Part shown: in pieces, positions 1-10,335 of the stretch
How the letters are laid out: each line of letters opens with the position of its first letter
How positions within the stretch are numbered: the stretch's first letter is position 1
Assembly: GCA_905221605.1 (NCBI GenBank)
Contig: CAJNDS010002064.1
Location: forward strand, 117,501-181,500
DNA from: Symbiodinium natans
Lineage: Eukaryota; Sar; Dinophyceae; Suessiales; Symbiodiniaceae
Reading direction: 5' to 3'
DNA length: 64,000 nt
Notes under the pieces: model-generated
What the model was told of the DNA's origin: nothing
Databases searched by the model: none
The model's input: the letters and a program-made list of their open reading frames with translations, nothing else
Made by a program: the position numbers and the translations under genes

Positions 1-57
1 GTGCCAGGGCATCCTTCTCATCCAGATGCAAGCGCGCAACTCTGGAGACGAAGCCCT
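1..57 (-). CDS. partial exon of an unidentified gene at the left edge
   Basis: On the minus strand this stretch reads openly as GFVSRVARLHLDEKDALA, preceded by an AG that could be a 3' splice site, and it runs off the left end of the window. The residue mix (charged, no repeats) looks like real coding sequence, in contrast with the repeat-rich DNA that follows. I do not recognise the family. It could be the next gene downstream of the coiled-coil gene at 1.1-4.45 kb, since all genes here are on the minus strand. Confidence 0.4.
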
Positions 58-266
58 CACATGTAAAATTGATTGTATATGTATGTATACAATACTCTTC
101 AACTTAGAATGATACAAAATAGACATGACTTCAAGAGCAGCTTCCCAAAAGCATCGCATTCGGCACAACGTCCCGATCCTCGCCTGCTTCACATTTGGCT
201 TCTCAGGGCCGCTGCGCCCAGTAACTCGCAAAGAAGCCAGACTCAGAGGATGCGAAAGAGCTGGGT

Positions 267-416
267 TTAGGGTTTAGGGGTTTAGGGGTTTAGGGGTTTA
301 GGGGTTTAGGGGTTTAGGGGTTTAGGGGTTTAGGGGTTTAGGGGTTTAGGGGTTTAGGGTTTAGGGTTTAGGGTTTAGGGTTTAGGGCTTAGGGTTTAGG
401 GTTTAGGATACCGACT
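267..416 (+). repeat. telomere-type (TTTAGGG)n array, impure
   Basis: About 150 bp of TTTAGGG and TTTAGGGG units. This is the telomere repeat known from plants, many algae and dinoflagellates. The units are degenerate and flanked by unique DNA, so this is an interstitial array and not a chromosome end. Confidence 0.95.
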
Positions 417-596
417 TGGGGTACACGTGGAGATTCAAGCGTGTCCTGTACATACTTCTAGGTTTTCGGGTTTCGAGCTTCGGGACCCTCAGGGTAGGCT
501 GGTCGCCTTTTGATCTTTCCTGTGATTCGGAATCACGGTTGGAATTCTGAGCCCAAAACCCGATGCCCCACCCGGCGAGTTTCTAAACCCTCAAAC

Positions 597-711
597 TTGG
601 GATGTTCCCCCTTATACTAACAGCCCTTAGTAGGGATGATAAAAAGGGGTACTAGAATCCCTAAACCCTAAACCCTATAAAGGACTGTTTGTAAAAGGGT
701 GAACATCCCAA
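597..711. mobile_element. MITE-like element, family 1, copy A
   Basis: The left end reads TTGGGATGTTCCCCCTTATA and the right end is its imperfect reverse complement (AAAAGGGTGAACATCCCAA), giving terminal inverted repeats of about 25 bp around a 65-bp core. Nearly the same inverted repeats bound the element at 9014-9114, so this is a family. The core here has picked up or contains CCCTAAA units. No coding capacity; presumably a non-autonomous DNA transposon (inference). Confidence 0.75.
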
Positions 712-1099
712 CCTAAAACCCTCAACCCAATAGGCCGGCGGCCGAGGCCCTCGACGATCTCCGCAGCATACCCTCGGTACAGCATAGGGCTTAGGCTTTA
801 GGGTTTAGGGTGTAGGGTTAGGGCCCATGCTTTCGGGTTGTTGGCTTTTGTAAGGTTTTGGGGCTTAGGGCTGTTTAGGGCGTAGGGCTTCAGGTCAGAG
901 TCTAGAGCCTGAGGCGTCTGAGCCTCCTGTTTGGCAAAAGACTGGTCTGGATCGGCGATGGAGTTCGCTCTTTGGTGCTGCGGAGTTGCCAGTCAGGGCA
1001 ACCATTTTTGACTTGGGACTGCAACATACTGAAACCTGCTGGACCTTCACAGCTGAGGTGAGGCACATGCTGAAGGGCTGCATGCCGGCGCAGAGGCGG

Positions 1100-4000
1100 C
1101 ACGCGGATCGCCATGGGCGCAATGGCTGAAAACTGGACAGGTGGGGCTATTCTTGGAGACTTTCACGTCTGCCTTGAGCTCGAGCGATTTTCCACCTGGA
1201 GCCCGTGCACATCCAAATTCTCCCCATGAACCTCCCGACCGCCCGGGCTCAGAACTCTCCACGAAGGCCATGAGCGAGTGCTTCTCATCGGTCCTTGGAA
1301 GCGCAGAATCATAGCAGAAGTGGGCCCCCCCAAATAGAATGAACCGCCGAGGAAGGCGATTATGCCGAAGCCATGCTTGGGTCCTTCCCCACCCCTCGCA
1401 CAAAACACAGCTACCCCCAACACATAACGCAGACCGGTGCAGCTGGGGCACGAAAAGGCAGCCGCATCGACGACAGCACCGAGAGCCTTCAGAGTTGGCG
1501 AGTCCCTTCTCGGAGACTCGTGCACCACTCTTACTTCGCCGAGCCTTGCAGCCCCTGGATGTTGAAAAACCATATGGGCACAGTCCCAAACCCAAGGCAA
1601 TGAAGAGAAACAGCTGGGTAAAAGAACCCTCAAGAGGCACCGTCGGCCCTTTTTGGGAAAGCCTCCAGGAGGCCGCCAGTCTTCTCCTCCACCTACAAGG
1701 GGACTCCGAAAATCGGGGTACCTTATTGGTTATTACAAGCGGAATTCCACACTTTGGGGGTCTAGATGACCCCCATGAAGAAAAGGCCGAGGTCCAAGAT
1801 GTCGGGCTGAGAATCTTGGACTTCAAGGCTTCGGGGCTCAACTTGGGCATGTTAGCAAGGAGGTCTTCAGGAGGTTCCCAGTGCCTACAGCCATCCTCAA
1901 GTAAGCCCTGCCTCGCAAGGTGTCAGATCAGGTTTTGATGGTTTAGGGTTTTGGGGTTGAGGTTTTGGGGGTCTAGGGCTTAGGCTTTAGCGCTTAGGTT
2001 TTGAGAGTTTAGGGTCTAGGGTTTAGGGGGCCAATTCCATAGAGTAGGGCAACCGTACCCCAAACCAGGGCCCTGAAGAAGCTTGGATGGGAGCCTCCTG
2101 CTGCAACAGGGAAGAGCCGCCCAGCTTCTCAGAGAGGGTCTTGATGGCGCGGCCCTGGCATTGAAATTGCAGTCCCTAAACCCTAAACCCTAAACCCTAA
2201 ACCCTAAACCCTAAACCCCGGGTCGGGCCAGCATGTCCATGGCTTCCTCCAGCTCGCCCTTGGCGGACGTGTGTTCCGCCTCACAGAAAGCGCCGCTTCA
2301 CCCTCGCGGCGCTCTTGCTCCAAGAGCCGGCTGCCTTCTCCTTGGTGCGCAGCTCCTGGGCAGCCTGGCAGGTGCTGGAGTCTACTTGCAAAAATAGGGT
2401 TTAGGGTTTGGGGTTTAGGGTTTAGGGTTTAGGGTGCAAAGCTGCACATGAGGGACACGAATCCTCTGGGTACATAGCGCCAAACCCAGCCTGCGCGAAT
2501 CTCAAGAGGGCCACAACACACTTTACCCGTGTCAGGGCTCGACCAGAGAGAGATGCCCAAGTATTTAGGGTTTAGGGTTTAGGGTTTAGGGTTTAGGGTT
2601 TAGGGTTTAGGCTTGGGGGGCCGAGTGTCCGGATGGGGCGAAGCCATGCTGTCCCTTGGTGCAAGGCGACCTATAATGCAAGCCTTGTGTAATTAGGGAC
2701 TTCCACTTCTCCTCATGACGGCCCCCTGCGAACCTCCAAGTAACCCGCCTCAACCCTGAAACCCTAAACCCAAACCCTAAACCCTACACCCTAAACCCTA
2801 CCCGCTCAACCCTGAACCTCGAGGGCTGGGCAACGGAGAGGGCGCGCCTTCAGGTCGGCCTCGTTCTTGGTGATCGTGGCCGCCAGCTCCTTCAGTGCTC
2901 CGAGTTCGCGCAGGTGTTGCTTCAGGCTTCTGTAGGGTTTAGGGTTTAGGGTTTAGGGTTTAGAGGTTTAGAGGTTTAGGCTTTCACAAAGAAGCTTGGG
3001 CGCTGGAGCGAGTGGGGGGGGGGGGGGTTGAGTGGGGCTTTGTGCTCAAGGCTCGAGGGCGACACAACATGGGGGTTCCGAAATTTAACGGGTGCCATAT
3101 TGGGGTCTTTATTCGAACGAAAATCCCACTTTTTGGGGGGACTCTAGGGGTCCCTTCTTTTCGAAAACCCCCAACAGGCAGCCAGACCTCCAGTTTCGTG
3201 GCAGACACTTCGATGTCCGAGGTGGCTTTGGCGATGCTGGCCGTCAGCTCCTCACGGAATAAACACGATTTGGTCACTTCTCAAGATGATGGTCCCTCGG
3301 GGACCCTAAATAAGAGGGGCCACCTTACAATCTCGAAACCCTACCCTTATATGCCAGACCCCGATATTCGTCATGTCTCTTCCGTCATCTCCTCGACCGT
3401 CTTCTCACCATCCTGAATGTCATAGCCCAGGTCGCGCTTCCCACGCGTGCAGAACTTGGTGTAGTTCTCATACGCCTTGTCGCAGGCTTGCTTTACATGC
3501 AGCACGGCCCCCCTTAGATGCATAGTGTCATCATGTGTTTCATTCAGGGCTCCTCCTGCAAAACACCAGGGATCCGAATGCTCTTTGCTGCACTGCGCAT
3601 CTAAGCACTTCGGGCTGCTTGTGAGTACAGGCAAACAGACAAACTTCAGGAACTAATGCGGCGTGACATCGTCAAAACCATCGCATTTCGGGGTCCACAT
3701 GTGGCCAAGCATTTTCCTCTCAATGAGACATAGGCTTGGAGCAAGGCGAGCTTGGAGGAAAACAAAACATGGTGATTATGATCAAAGGGGAGCCCTGATG
3801 TAAAACAACACGTGCACCGCAAAGGCCAAGTTCAAGCCACTGACCTGAACCAACATGAGCAGGCTTTGGGGCTTAGAGCAGGCTTTGGGGCTTCTAGGGC
3901 TTCGAGGGTTCTCAGGGGTACGAGGCTTTTTACGATAGAAGTCTGAACCCCTAAAAGGCATAACATCCCGGCCTTCGACGCAGCAACGCCGTCCTTCTCC

Positions 4001-4441
4001 ACTTTGTCCTGCAAGTCGGCAAGCCTTCGCCACAGTTCTCAGCAGGAGGGTTGGGGGAAGATAGGTTCCCTGGTTCCTCGGTTCCTCGAGTGCAAGGGTT
4101 TAGGGTTTAGGAGATCAGTAGCCGAAGCCTTCGCTTCTCCCTACAATCCCGGTGGAAGTCTCGTGCGGAGCGCAAGGGCAGTGTTGGCCAGTCAGGGGTC
4201 TAAGAAGGTGTGGCCTTCCTTGGAAACTCAGGTCGCCACATCGTGAAAACCTTCTGCATTGGGCTGACCTTGATGCTCAAAACTCGCATCTGCCGACCCA
4301 AGCATGGAGCAGCTGAGCTCCTCTGAATTTAAGCAATGGCGCTGACAGCAACAGCGGATGTTTACAGCAGGCCAAGATTGGGTTTCTCACGGCATCAGCG
4401 CCCATGGCCAACAGGAACAGGGCGAAGCTCTTCCTCACACA
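1100..4441 (-). CDS. secreted coiled-coil protein, multi-exon, dinoflagellate-type
   Basis: A chain of small minus-strand exons joins in phase. The first (about 4441-4391) encodes a signal peptide, RKSFALFLLAMGADA. Then come 4024-3973 (LADLQDKVEKDGVAASK), 3475-3380 (AYENYTKFCTRGKRDLGYDI...), 3250-3188 (ELTASIAKATSDIEVSATKL), 2889-2848 (ELAATITKNEADLK), 2364-2335 (AAQELRTKEK), 2258-2229 (GELEEAMDML) and 2154 to about 2103 (GRAIKTLSEKLGGSSLL). A further block near 1516-1450 reads TLKALGAVVDAAAF. Donors are GT after the signal exon, then GC, GA, GT, GC, GC and GC. The order matches a large family of predicted secreted coiled-coil proteins that I recall from dinoflagellate genomes; its function is unknown to me. 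No ATG is visible in the signal exon, so the start lies in an unplaced exon or is lost. Exons below about 2.1 kb are uncertain. Introns hold telomere-type repeats and small palindromic inserts. Confidence 0.72.
2174..2218 (-). repeat. CCCTAAA array in an intron of the coiled-coil gene
   Basis: Tandem CCCTAAA units lie between the GRAIKTLSEKLGG exon and the GELEEAMDML exon. Similar blocks occupy neighbouring introns or gaps at about 2396-2434, 2562-2610, 2759-2805 and 2933-2985, in either orientation. Confidence 0.9.
3069..3175. mobile_element. small inverted-repeat element (possible MITE), family 2
   Basis: ATGGGGGTTCCGAAA at the left is matched by TTTTCGAAAACCCCCAAC at the right, enclosing about 75 bp of GC-rich sequence. 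It sits in an intron of the coiled-coil gene next to the exon at 3188-3250. The ends resemble the element at 8766-8869. No coding content. Confidence 0.45.
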
Positions 4442-5351
4442 GACTGGGGTTGCTGTGGAAATGCGGGTCCAGCAAGGGCTTTGGGGCTTAACGCCACCGC
4501 TGGGAAAGCTAAAGGACGTGTGCCGCGAACCCCAGAGCATAGAACCTCCCTGGCCAAACTCCGAAGGGATGGCAATAATCCCCTCCCCCTAATATTAAAC
4601 CCCCCTACCCCCCTAATATTAGGGGGTAGGGGGGGTTTAATATTAGGGGAGGGGATTACTCAAAGGACCACATCTTGGTCCATGGCATTCCGGCAAATAT
4701 GCCACGGGTATCCCACTCTATTCACACTGGATAGCTCCGCAGAGACGTGGGACGCCAGCTTGAACCGAAAAGCAGTGGGCAGTTCTTGCAGCCTCCTACT
4801 CCGGCACCGAATTCAGAGGGCCCCGTGACGGTCCGCCTTGTCACGCAGTGCTTCTCGCGGCAGATGAAACTTGCGGCGAGGATTACTCTACTGCAAATAT
4901 GTCTCCTAAACAGATGCAGAAGATTGCAGAAGCCTTTCAACTCCAAAAGTCCAACTGCCTGTAGAGCTATGCCAACGACACACCATGACATTTGCAGACC
5001 GGAAAGTCCATGCGTCCCTTGCTGCGACACAGGGGGCGTTGTCCACTCTCGTCCTATCGCTCCACATCCGACGGGGAAAATGCTATTCTTGAAAACAAGC
5101 TCCCCAGCGGAGCAAAATGCACAGCCTGTGGAGGTCATTGCTTCACAGCTTTGGTGCACGCCACGAGCTTACTCTCATCTGTGGCAGGCCGAACCACCCA
5201 ATCACCAGCGTGCTTCTCAAGCGCCAAGGTCAGGCCGGCCACTTCTATCACATCCTACCACGCCTACAAGAAAGAATTCGATAAGACAGAAGCAAAAGAG
5301 ATATGCTGGCGGCCAGGCGAGCTACCGCCTGGGCGACGTGCCAGCTGCTGA
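4442..5351. other. intergenic stretch with a perfect palindrome; no gene identified
   Basis: This lies between the 5' end of the coiled-coil gene and the stop codon of the thioesterase gene. It holds the long palindrome at 4575-4658 and, from about 4740 to 5350, plus-strand sequence with several moderately long but mutually inconsistent frames (for example MSPKQMQKIAEAFQLQKSN near 4898). These could be remains of a degraded element. I cannot name one. Confidence 0.5.
4575..4658. repeat. 84-bp near-perfect palindrome
   Basis: The left arm (AATCCCCTCCCCCTAATATT...) is followed almost without spacer by its reverse complement (...AATATTAGGGGAGGGGATT). Each arm holds two copies of CCCCTAATATTA-type sequence. 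It would form a strong cruciform or RNA hairpin, and looks like a folded MITE or a snap-back duplication. Confidence 0.85.
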
Positions 5352-6894
5352 CTACAAGCCAGCATAGCCCTTCATGAGATCAGTGACCTTCGTGAAGTAC
5401 GCCTGCCAGCCATTGGGTGATCTAGAGGCCGTCTCCGAAACAAAAAGAGCTGTGTCAGGAGAAGCTTGCAGCAGCACCTTCTTCAGGTCCGGCTTGTAGA
5501 ATGCCGTCAGGTGGCCCGCTCCCTCGAGGTGCGGGGGGGCACATACTCAAGAACCACTTTTGGCATTTCCAGGCGCCGACCTTCCCCCTCAATATGAACA
5601 TATGGAGTTGCTTGGGCTTGTCGTGGAGTTGCTTAAGGCCTTTGAAGATCTAGCTGAGGATGGCTAAGTCCGTTTTAGTGCGGTGGTTGGATGGTTGGAG
5701 CACCTGAAGATACGAGACAGGGTCCCAGCTTCATCACCCGAAAAAAACAAAGCAGAGACCCCCCCCAAAAAGCACCCCTCCCCCTCCCCCCCAACTCCGA
5801 GACTTCCTCTGAGACGAACAGTCCTTAATAGGGATTCTATGTGCCCCCCCGCCAGGGAGAGAACACCCTAAAACCTAAACCTAAACCCAAACCCTAAATT
5901 GAAACCCTAAACCCTAAACCGAAACCCTAAACCCTAAACCCTAAACCCTAAACCCTAAACCCAATAAAATCCCAAGCCTTCAGCTCCTGGTAGTCGAAAG
6001 GCCCGGCGGTCCAATCCTTCCAGGCCTCCAGGGTTTAGGGTTTAGGGTTTGGGGTTTAGGGTTTGGGGTTTGGGGTTTGGGGTTTAGGGTTTAGGGTTTA
6101 GGGTTTGGGGTTTGGGGTTTGGGGTTTAGGGGTTAGGGGTTTAGGGTTTAGGGTTTTGGGTTTAGGGGCTAGGGCCCCATGTTGCAAGGGCTTTGTCTTA
6201 GGCCTTGGGGCACTTTCGGGTGTCAGGGATGACCTGTTTCCCGCCGTGCCACGATGATTGCGAGCGATGTTGGTGGAAGCAGGTCATGTTCCGAGTTGTT
6301 TGCGTAGCACCATGTCCAGTCCCTATCCCGCCCCCAGCGCCCCCCCAAGCACGCGCTGCGGGCCTGGACCATGTCAGGCTTGATGAAGTGCTCACCCTCA
6401 CACCACCAGCAGTGGAGGGGGAACTCGAACTTGGGGGCCCCTGCGTGCCGGAACTTGTACCTCCGCTTCACAGGCAAGGTTTGGGGTTTAGGGCTTGGGG
6501 CTCAGGGCTTGGGGGGCTCAGGGCTTAGGAGCAAAGGATGCAGGGCGCATGAGCTGTAGGAGGCTCACTCGTCGAAGAGCTTGAAGTCCGCTCTCATCAT
6601 CGGCTCCCAGGTGTCCCCCCAGCTCTCTTCGAAAACCACCTGTGTGTCACCGCCATGCTCTTTTGCTTCTCTCTTGCTTCCCCTTCTCTCTCGGGCCTCT
6701 CGCTCATCTTGACACTTTTCTTCGGGCCTTGGCGGCCCCGCCGAAGTGCTCCTTGTCCCAGGCTGCGACTTCCTTCAGGCGAGCACACCCTTCCGGAATA
6801 CAGGGATCACTGCGCACGAAGGAGCCGCCTCCCTCATCTGCTTATCATTCAGCCGGGCGTTTCGCCTCCAAGGCCCTCAACGATAGGATGCGAT

Positions 6895-6941
<47 letters not shown>

Positions 6942-9542
6942 AAGCTTATGGGAAGACCCAGCCACTGCGAAGGCTGAGCCACGCGCGCTTGGCTTCGGGG
7001 TAGTGAGGGGCCGGGAAGGTCACCTCAAGGAGCGCAGGCCGAGATTAGGGGTACCTTATTTGGGTCCGATGATTCTACTAAGGGAATCCTACTCTTGCGG
7101 GAGTCTATTTCAGGGTTCCCCCCAATTTTTTTGTACATCCCCATGTCGAACGACAACCTCACGAGCTTGCGCCGAGCAGCAAAGAAGGCAGCCAAGGGCA
7201 TGGGAATGCCGACCTGGCATTGCAGAAGTGATAGGGTTCTTAAGGGAGGGGGGTTCAAGTAAGTACCCTATCTTCGAAGGTGTCATGGCTATCAGCCGGA
7301 GTAAAACTCCCAAGCCTCCAAACTCTAAGTAAGTCAGAACGCGTCAACTGAGCCACCAAAACCAAGCCTTTCGGCAGAGCATGAGGAACTCGAAGCCGAC
7401 CCAGGTTCCGACCTGACTTCCACAAGGGCCCATCATGACCATCGCAGGCGCAGTGCGGCAACATGCGACAATGCCACGATGGCCACCACGATGGCTGGGG
7501 AGGCCGGCCGAGTGGCCCCACACCAAGTAGGGCACCCCGTCCGTGAGTTTCTCGTAGGCCACAGCCTCTGTCGCGTCCATGGTTTCCTAAAAAACCCGGG
7601 CAGGTTGCAAGGCCAGCCGGCTCCACCAGCAGGTCCGGAGCCAGAGTCTCCGTGGACGTGTGCTTTGTGGCCTGCCCGGCAGTCGGCTGCCGAGGGTTTC
7701 GGAGGCAGGCTTTAGGACGGCTTCGCAAAAACCGATGCTTCCACGCCTTGAGCAGCTTGTCTCGCCCAGGATAGTCAAAAGCTAGCAGCTCTATCTGCCT
7801 CGGCTCCGTACCCTAAACCCTATAAACTGTCACTGCCAAGAACCTTCGGCGCCTGAGATTTTAGGTGCTGCCAGCTCGCTTGGTCTCCTTGATCCAGTTG
7901 ATGAAGGGGGTTCCGGGCCTAGGCACTCGGCCCACAGGACTCTCACCTCCCGGCTCCTCCAAGCCACAGGGCCCTCCCCCCCAACATGTGGTCACAGGAC
8001 AGCATAGCCATGATGATGAGCATAACCGCAATCGGAGTCATAAATCATCAAAATCTCGATCATTCGAATCACGACCGCACATCACCATCTTAGGATCTAC
8101 AGGGCGCAGGCCGGTGGAGGCCCACCCTAAACCTTAAACCCCTAAACCCTAAACCCTAACCCTAAACCCTAAACCCTTAAACCCTTAACCCTAAACCCTA
8201 AACGGCGGCCCGTGTAGGCTGATGGCCCGGTGTAGATTGACTCGGCACTGCCCGCGTTGTGGAAGCAGAGAACTCGCAGCTTGGGCTTGTCCAGAGGGAA
8301 GCCCAGGACCTGGCTCAAAGGGCTTAGGGGTTTGGGGTTTAGGGTTTCGGGTTTAGGGTTTGGGGTTTAGGGTTTGGGGTTTAGGGTTTGGGGTTTAGGG
8401 TTTAGGGTTTGCACGTCCCGAACTGTGCATGAAGCTGTAGAAACCGCCCTGCTCGTAGCCCTCAGCTACACAGAAGAAGCCCAGCCACGAACCTGAAGTA
8501 AACCTCCTGCCTTGTACTTCATGCAGTACAGCAGGAGCGCTCCTTCGTCTTTCTTTACCTCTGCATGTTCAGGGCTTCGGGGCCTGAACCCTTCGGTGAG
8601 AGGACCGTTCACGCGGCCTTCGCATCCGCTTCAATTTTGCCTTTGAGGGCCTCATCCGTCTCAACCGGTCCCGGGGCATCTCCTGCTTCGGACTCTTGGA
8701 AGCGTATCTCTTGCGGTGACTACATTGCGCATATCTAGCTCACATAGTATGACATGTTGTGTATTGAAATGGGGGGTTTACTCGGGTTTACGAAAATAGG
8801 GGACCTCGAATGTAGATCCCCAAATAGTGACCCCAACAAGGCACCCCTAATTTCGGAAACCCCCATTTCTGCGTGATGCTACACACCACAGCTTGAGACG
8901 CTTTCTGGGGTCCAGGTCCGCCAACATCCTCTGGAGGCGCATCCTCCTCATCTTTTCTGACTACGAGCTCCTGCTGATGGCCCCAGGGGAGGCAAAAAAA
9001 AACGAGACGTGGCTGGGATGTTCCCCCTTATACTGAACAGCTACTTCCTAGGGAATATAACAGGGGGTAGGATAATCCATATTGAGGATTGTTAGTATAA
9101 GGGGGAACATCCCAAGACATAGGCGAAGAATGGCAGAAACGTGCACAGAAGGCTCCTTGCCGCTAACTTTGAGGCTGATCCAGCCTTCCTCCGGTCCAGT
9201 ACCTTGCCACACAGGGTTTAGGGTTTAGGGTTTAGGGTTTAGGGTTTAGGGTTTAGGGTTTAGGGTTTAGGGTTTAGGGTTTAGGGTTATGTAGGCTTGT
9301 GCCGTAGGGCTTTGGTCAGGCACAATCGCACAGTGATGGTACTCTCCACAACCCACTGGATGTGACAGGCGAGAGGCTCTTGGCCGTGCGACAGACAAGC
9401 CGGGAAGACTGCACCCTAAACCCGGAAAAAAAATATATAAAAAAAAAAAAACTAAATCCCCTCTCTCTCAGAGGTCAGCCGCAAGGGCACCTGTTAAGCG
9501 CTTGTAGTGCAGGCGCTCCCCAACCAACTTCAGCTCTTCGAC
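5352..9542 (-). CDS. alpha/beta-hydrolase thioesterase (TEII/PKS type), multi-exon
   Basis: Exons joining in phase on the minus strand: 9542-9491 (VEELKLVGERLHYKRLT), 9202-9156 (TGPEEGWISLKVSGK), 8970 to about 8880, about 8725-8618, 8558-8413 (frame broken), 8309-8227 (VLGFPLDKPKLRVLCFHNAG...), 7918-7876 (PGTPFINWIKETKR), about 7812-7747 (RQIELLAFDYPGRDKLLK), 7671-7618 (ATKHTSTETLAPDLLVEP), 7586-7509, 7412-7368, 7213 to about 7140, about 6790-6728, 6639-6569, 6460-6364, about 5605-5557 and 5522-5352, ending in TAG. The nucleophile motif GHS/VG is split by the intron at 7508-7413; the conserved GHL histidine is at 5513-5511. CFHNAG and FDYPGR match the start of type II thioesterases (known family), which release acyl chains from carrier proteins. 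Nearly all introns start GC; one pair is GA-AG and two are GT-AG. The N-terminal LVGERLHYKRLTG...EEGWISLKVSGK domain is common in dinoflagellate proteins (recollection). Its 5' exons are not located. Confidence 0.85.
5860..6165. repeat. telomere-type repeats, both orientations, in a thioesterase intron
   Basis: CCCTAAA units from about 5865 to 5965 are followed by TTTAGGG and TTTGGGG units from about 6030 to 6165. The two blocks face each other within the intron between the exons at 6460-6364 and 5605-5557, so the pre-mRNA could fold on itself. Confidence 0.9.
6896..6939. repeat. (GA)n microsatellite
   Basis: An uninterrupted run of GA dinucleotides, about 44 bp, inside the thioesterase gene between the exons at 7213-7140 and 6790-6728. 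The open frame it creates (repeating RE/ER) is an artefact. Confidence 0.95.
8112..8410. repeat. telomere-type repeats flanking the CFHNAG exon
   Basis: CCCTAAA units at about 8120-8203 and TTTAGGG/TTTGGGG units at about 8325-8410 lie on either side of the thioesterase exon at 8309-8227, in opposite orientations. The 83-nt exon is thus an island between two repeat blocks. Confidence 0.9.
8766..8869. mobile_element. small inverted-repeat element (possible MITE), family 2
   Basis: GAAATGGGGGGTTT at the left end is matched by GAAACCCCCATTTC at the right end, about 100 bp in all. It lies in the intron between thioesterase exons at 8970-8880 and 8725-8618. The ends are like those of the element at 3069-3175. 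No coding content. Confidence 0.5.
9014..9114. mobile_element. MITE-like element, family 1, copy B
   Basis: TGGGATGTTCCCCCTTATAC at the left end and GTATAAGGGGGAACATCCCA at the right are near-perfect inverted repeats of about 25 bp around a 50-bp core. It shares these ends with the element at 597-711. It sits in the thioesterase GA-AG intron 9155-8971. Confidence 0.85.
9216..9292 (+). repeat. pure (TTTAGGG)n array
   Basis: About eleven uninterrupted TTTAGGG units in the intron between thioesterase exons 9542-9491 and 9202-9156. A second pure array of about fourteen units lies at 9605-9702, just upstream of the first exon I can place. Confidence 0.97.
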
Positions 9543-10335
9543 CTGGCACGGTAGTAGCCGGGCGAAAGCCAAAAGATGGCGGCGGCGGTGTCGGGGTGTT
9601 GAGGTTTTGGGGTTTAGGGTTTAGGGTTTAGGGTTTAGGGTTTAGGGTTTAGGGTTTAGGGTTTAGGGTTTAGGGTTTAGGGTTTAGGGTTTAGGGTTTA
9701 GGGCGTTTTGGGTATTAGGGTTGTTTCAGGCCCCAACAGAAACCCTCCGAAAAGCATCTTTGCTGGCTCGTGAGGCAACCCCTAAACGCGCAACCCATGT
9801 CCCCAAATACCTCATACTACTTAACCCTTATGTGCGGGTGACACCCTTAACACATAGGGGTAGTGAGGACCCTGGGCTAACAAGTAGAAACCCTATGCAC
9901 GTGCCAGGCTTTTTTTCTCCCAAGCAGCAGCTCATCCGCGAGGCCTAAGCAGATGCAGGTTTAGGGTCTAGTGTTTAGTGTTTAGGGTTTAGGGTTTCGG
10001 GTTCAGGGTGCAGGGTTCAGGGTTTAGGGTTTAGGGTTTAGGGATTAGGGTTTAGGGTTTAGGGATCCACCCCCTCTAGGGCTTGGAATTGAGGGTTCCG
10101 GGCTTCTCGGACAAGAACCCTAAACCATAAACCCTAAACCCTAGACCCTAATTTGGATTCTGCATGGGAACTCAGATGAGCCTTGATGGAAGGGAGGACT
10201 TTGCAAGACGAGTTTGCATGCCAAGAGGCCCTCCTGGCGCAGGAGGGCCACCCTGCTGCCACTTCACCTGCCGAGGTGACTCTCGTTGAGGGTTTAGGGT
10301 TTAGGGTTTAGGGTTTCGGGTTTAGGGTTTAGGGC

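Noticed and set aside
1047-1938. Long frames on both strands (267 codons minus, 199 codons plus)
   Set aside because: They run across repeat-bearing introns, contradict each other, and the conserved pieces lie in other frames as short exons of the coiled-coil gene.
5352-5640. A frameshift in the poly-C run near 5530-5536 of the thioesterase gene
   Set aside because: A simple frame change there was my first reading. A short GT-AG intron between LEMPK and GAGHLTAFYKPD explains the sequence without mutation, although at about 35 nt it would be very short, so this stays open.
7344-7580. A 78-codon ORF starting MDATEAVAYEKL as a complete small gene
   Set aside because: It is two thioesterase exons (7586-7509 and 7412-7368) plus the intron between them read through by chance. 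The ATG is an internal methionine codon.
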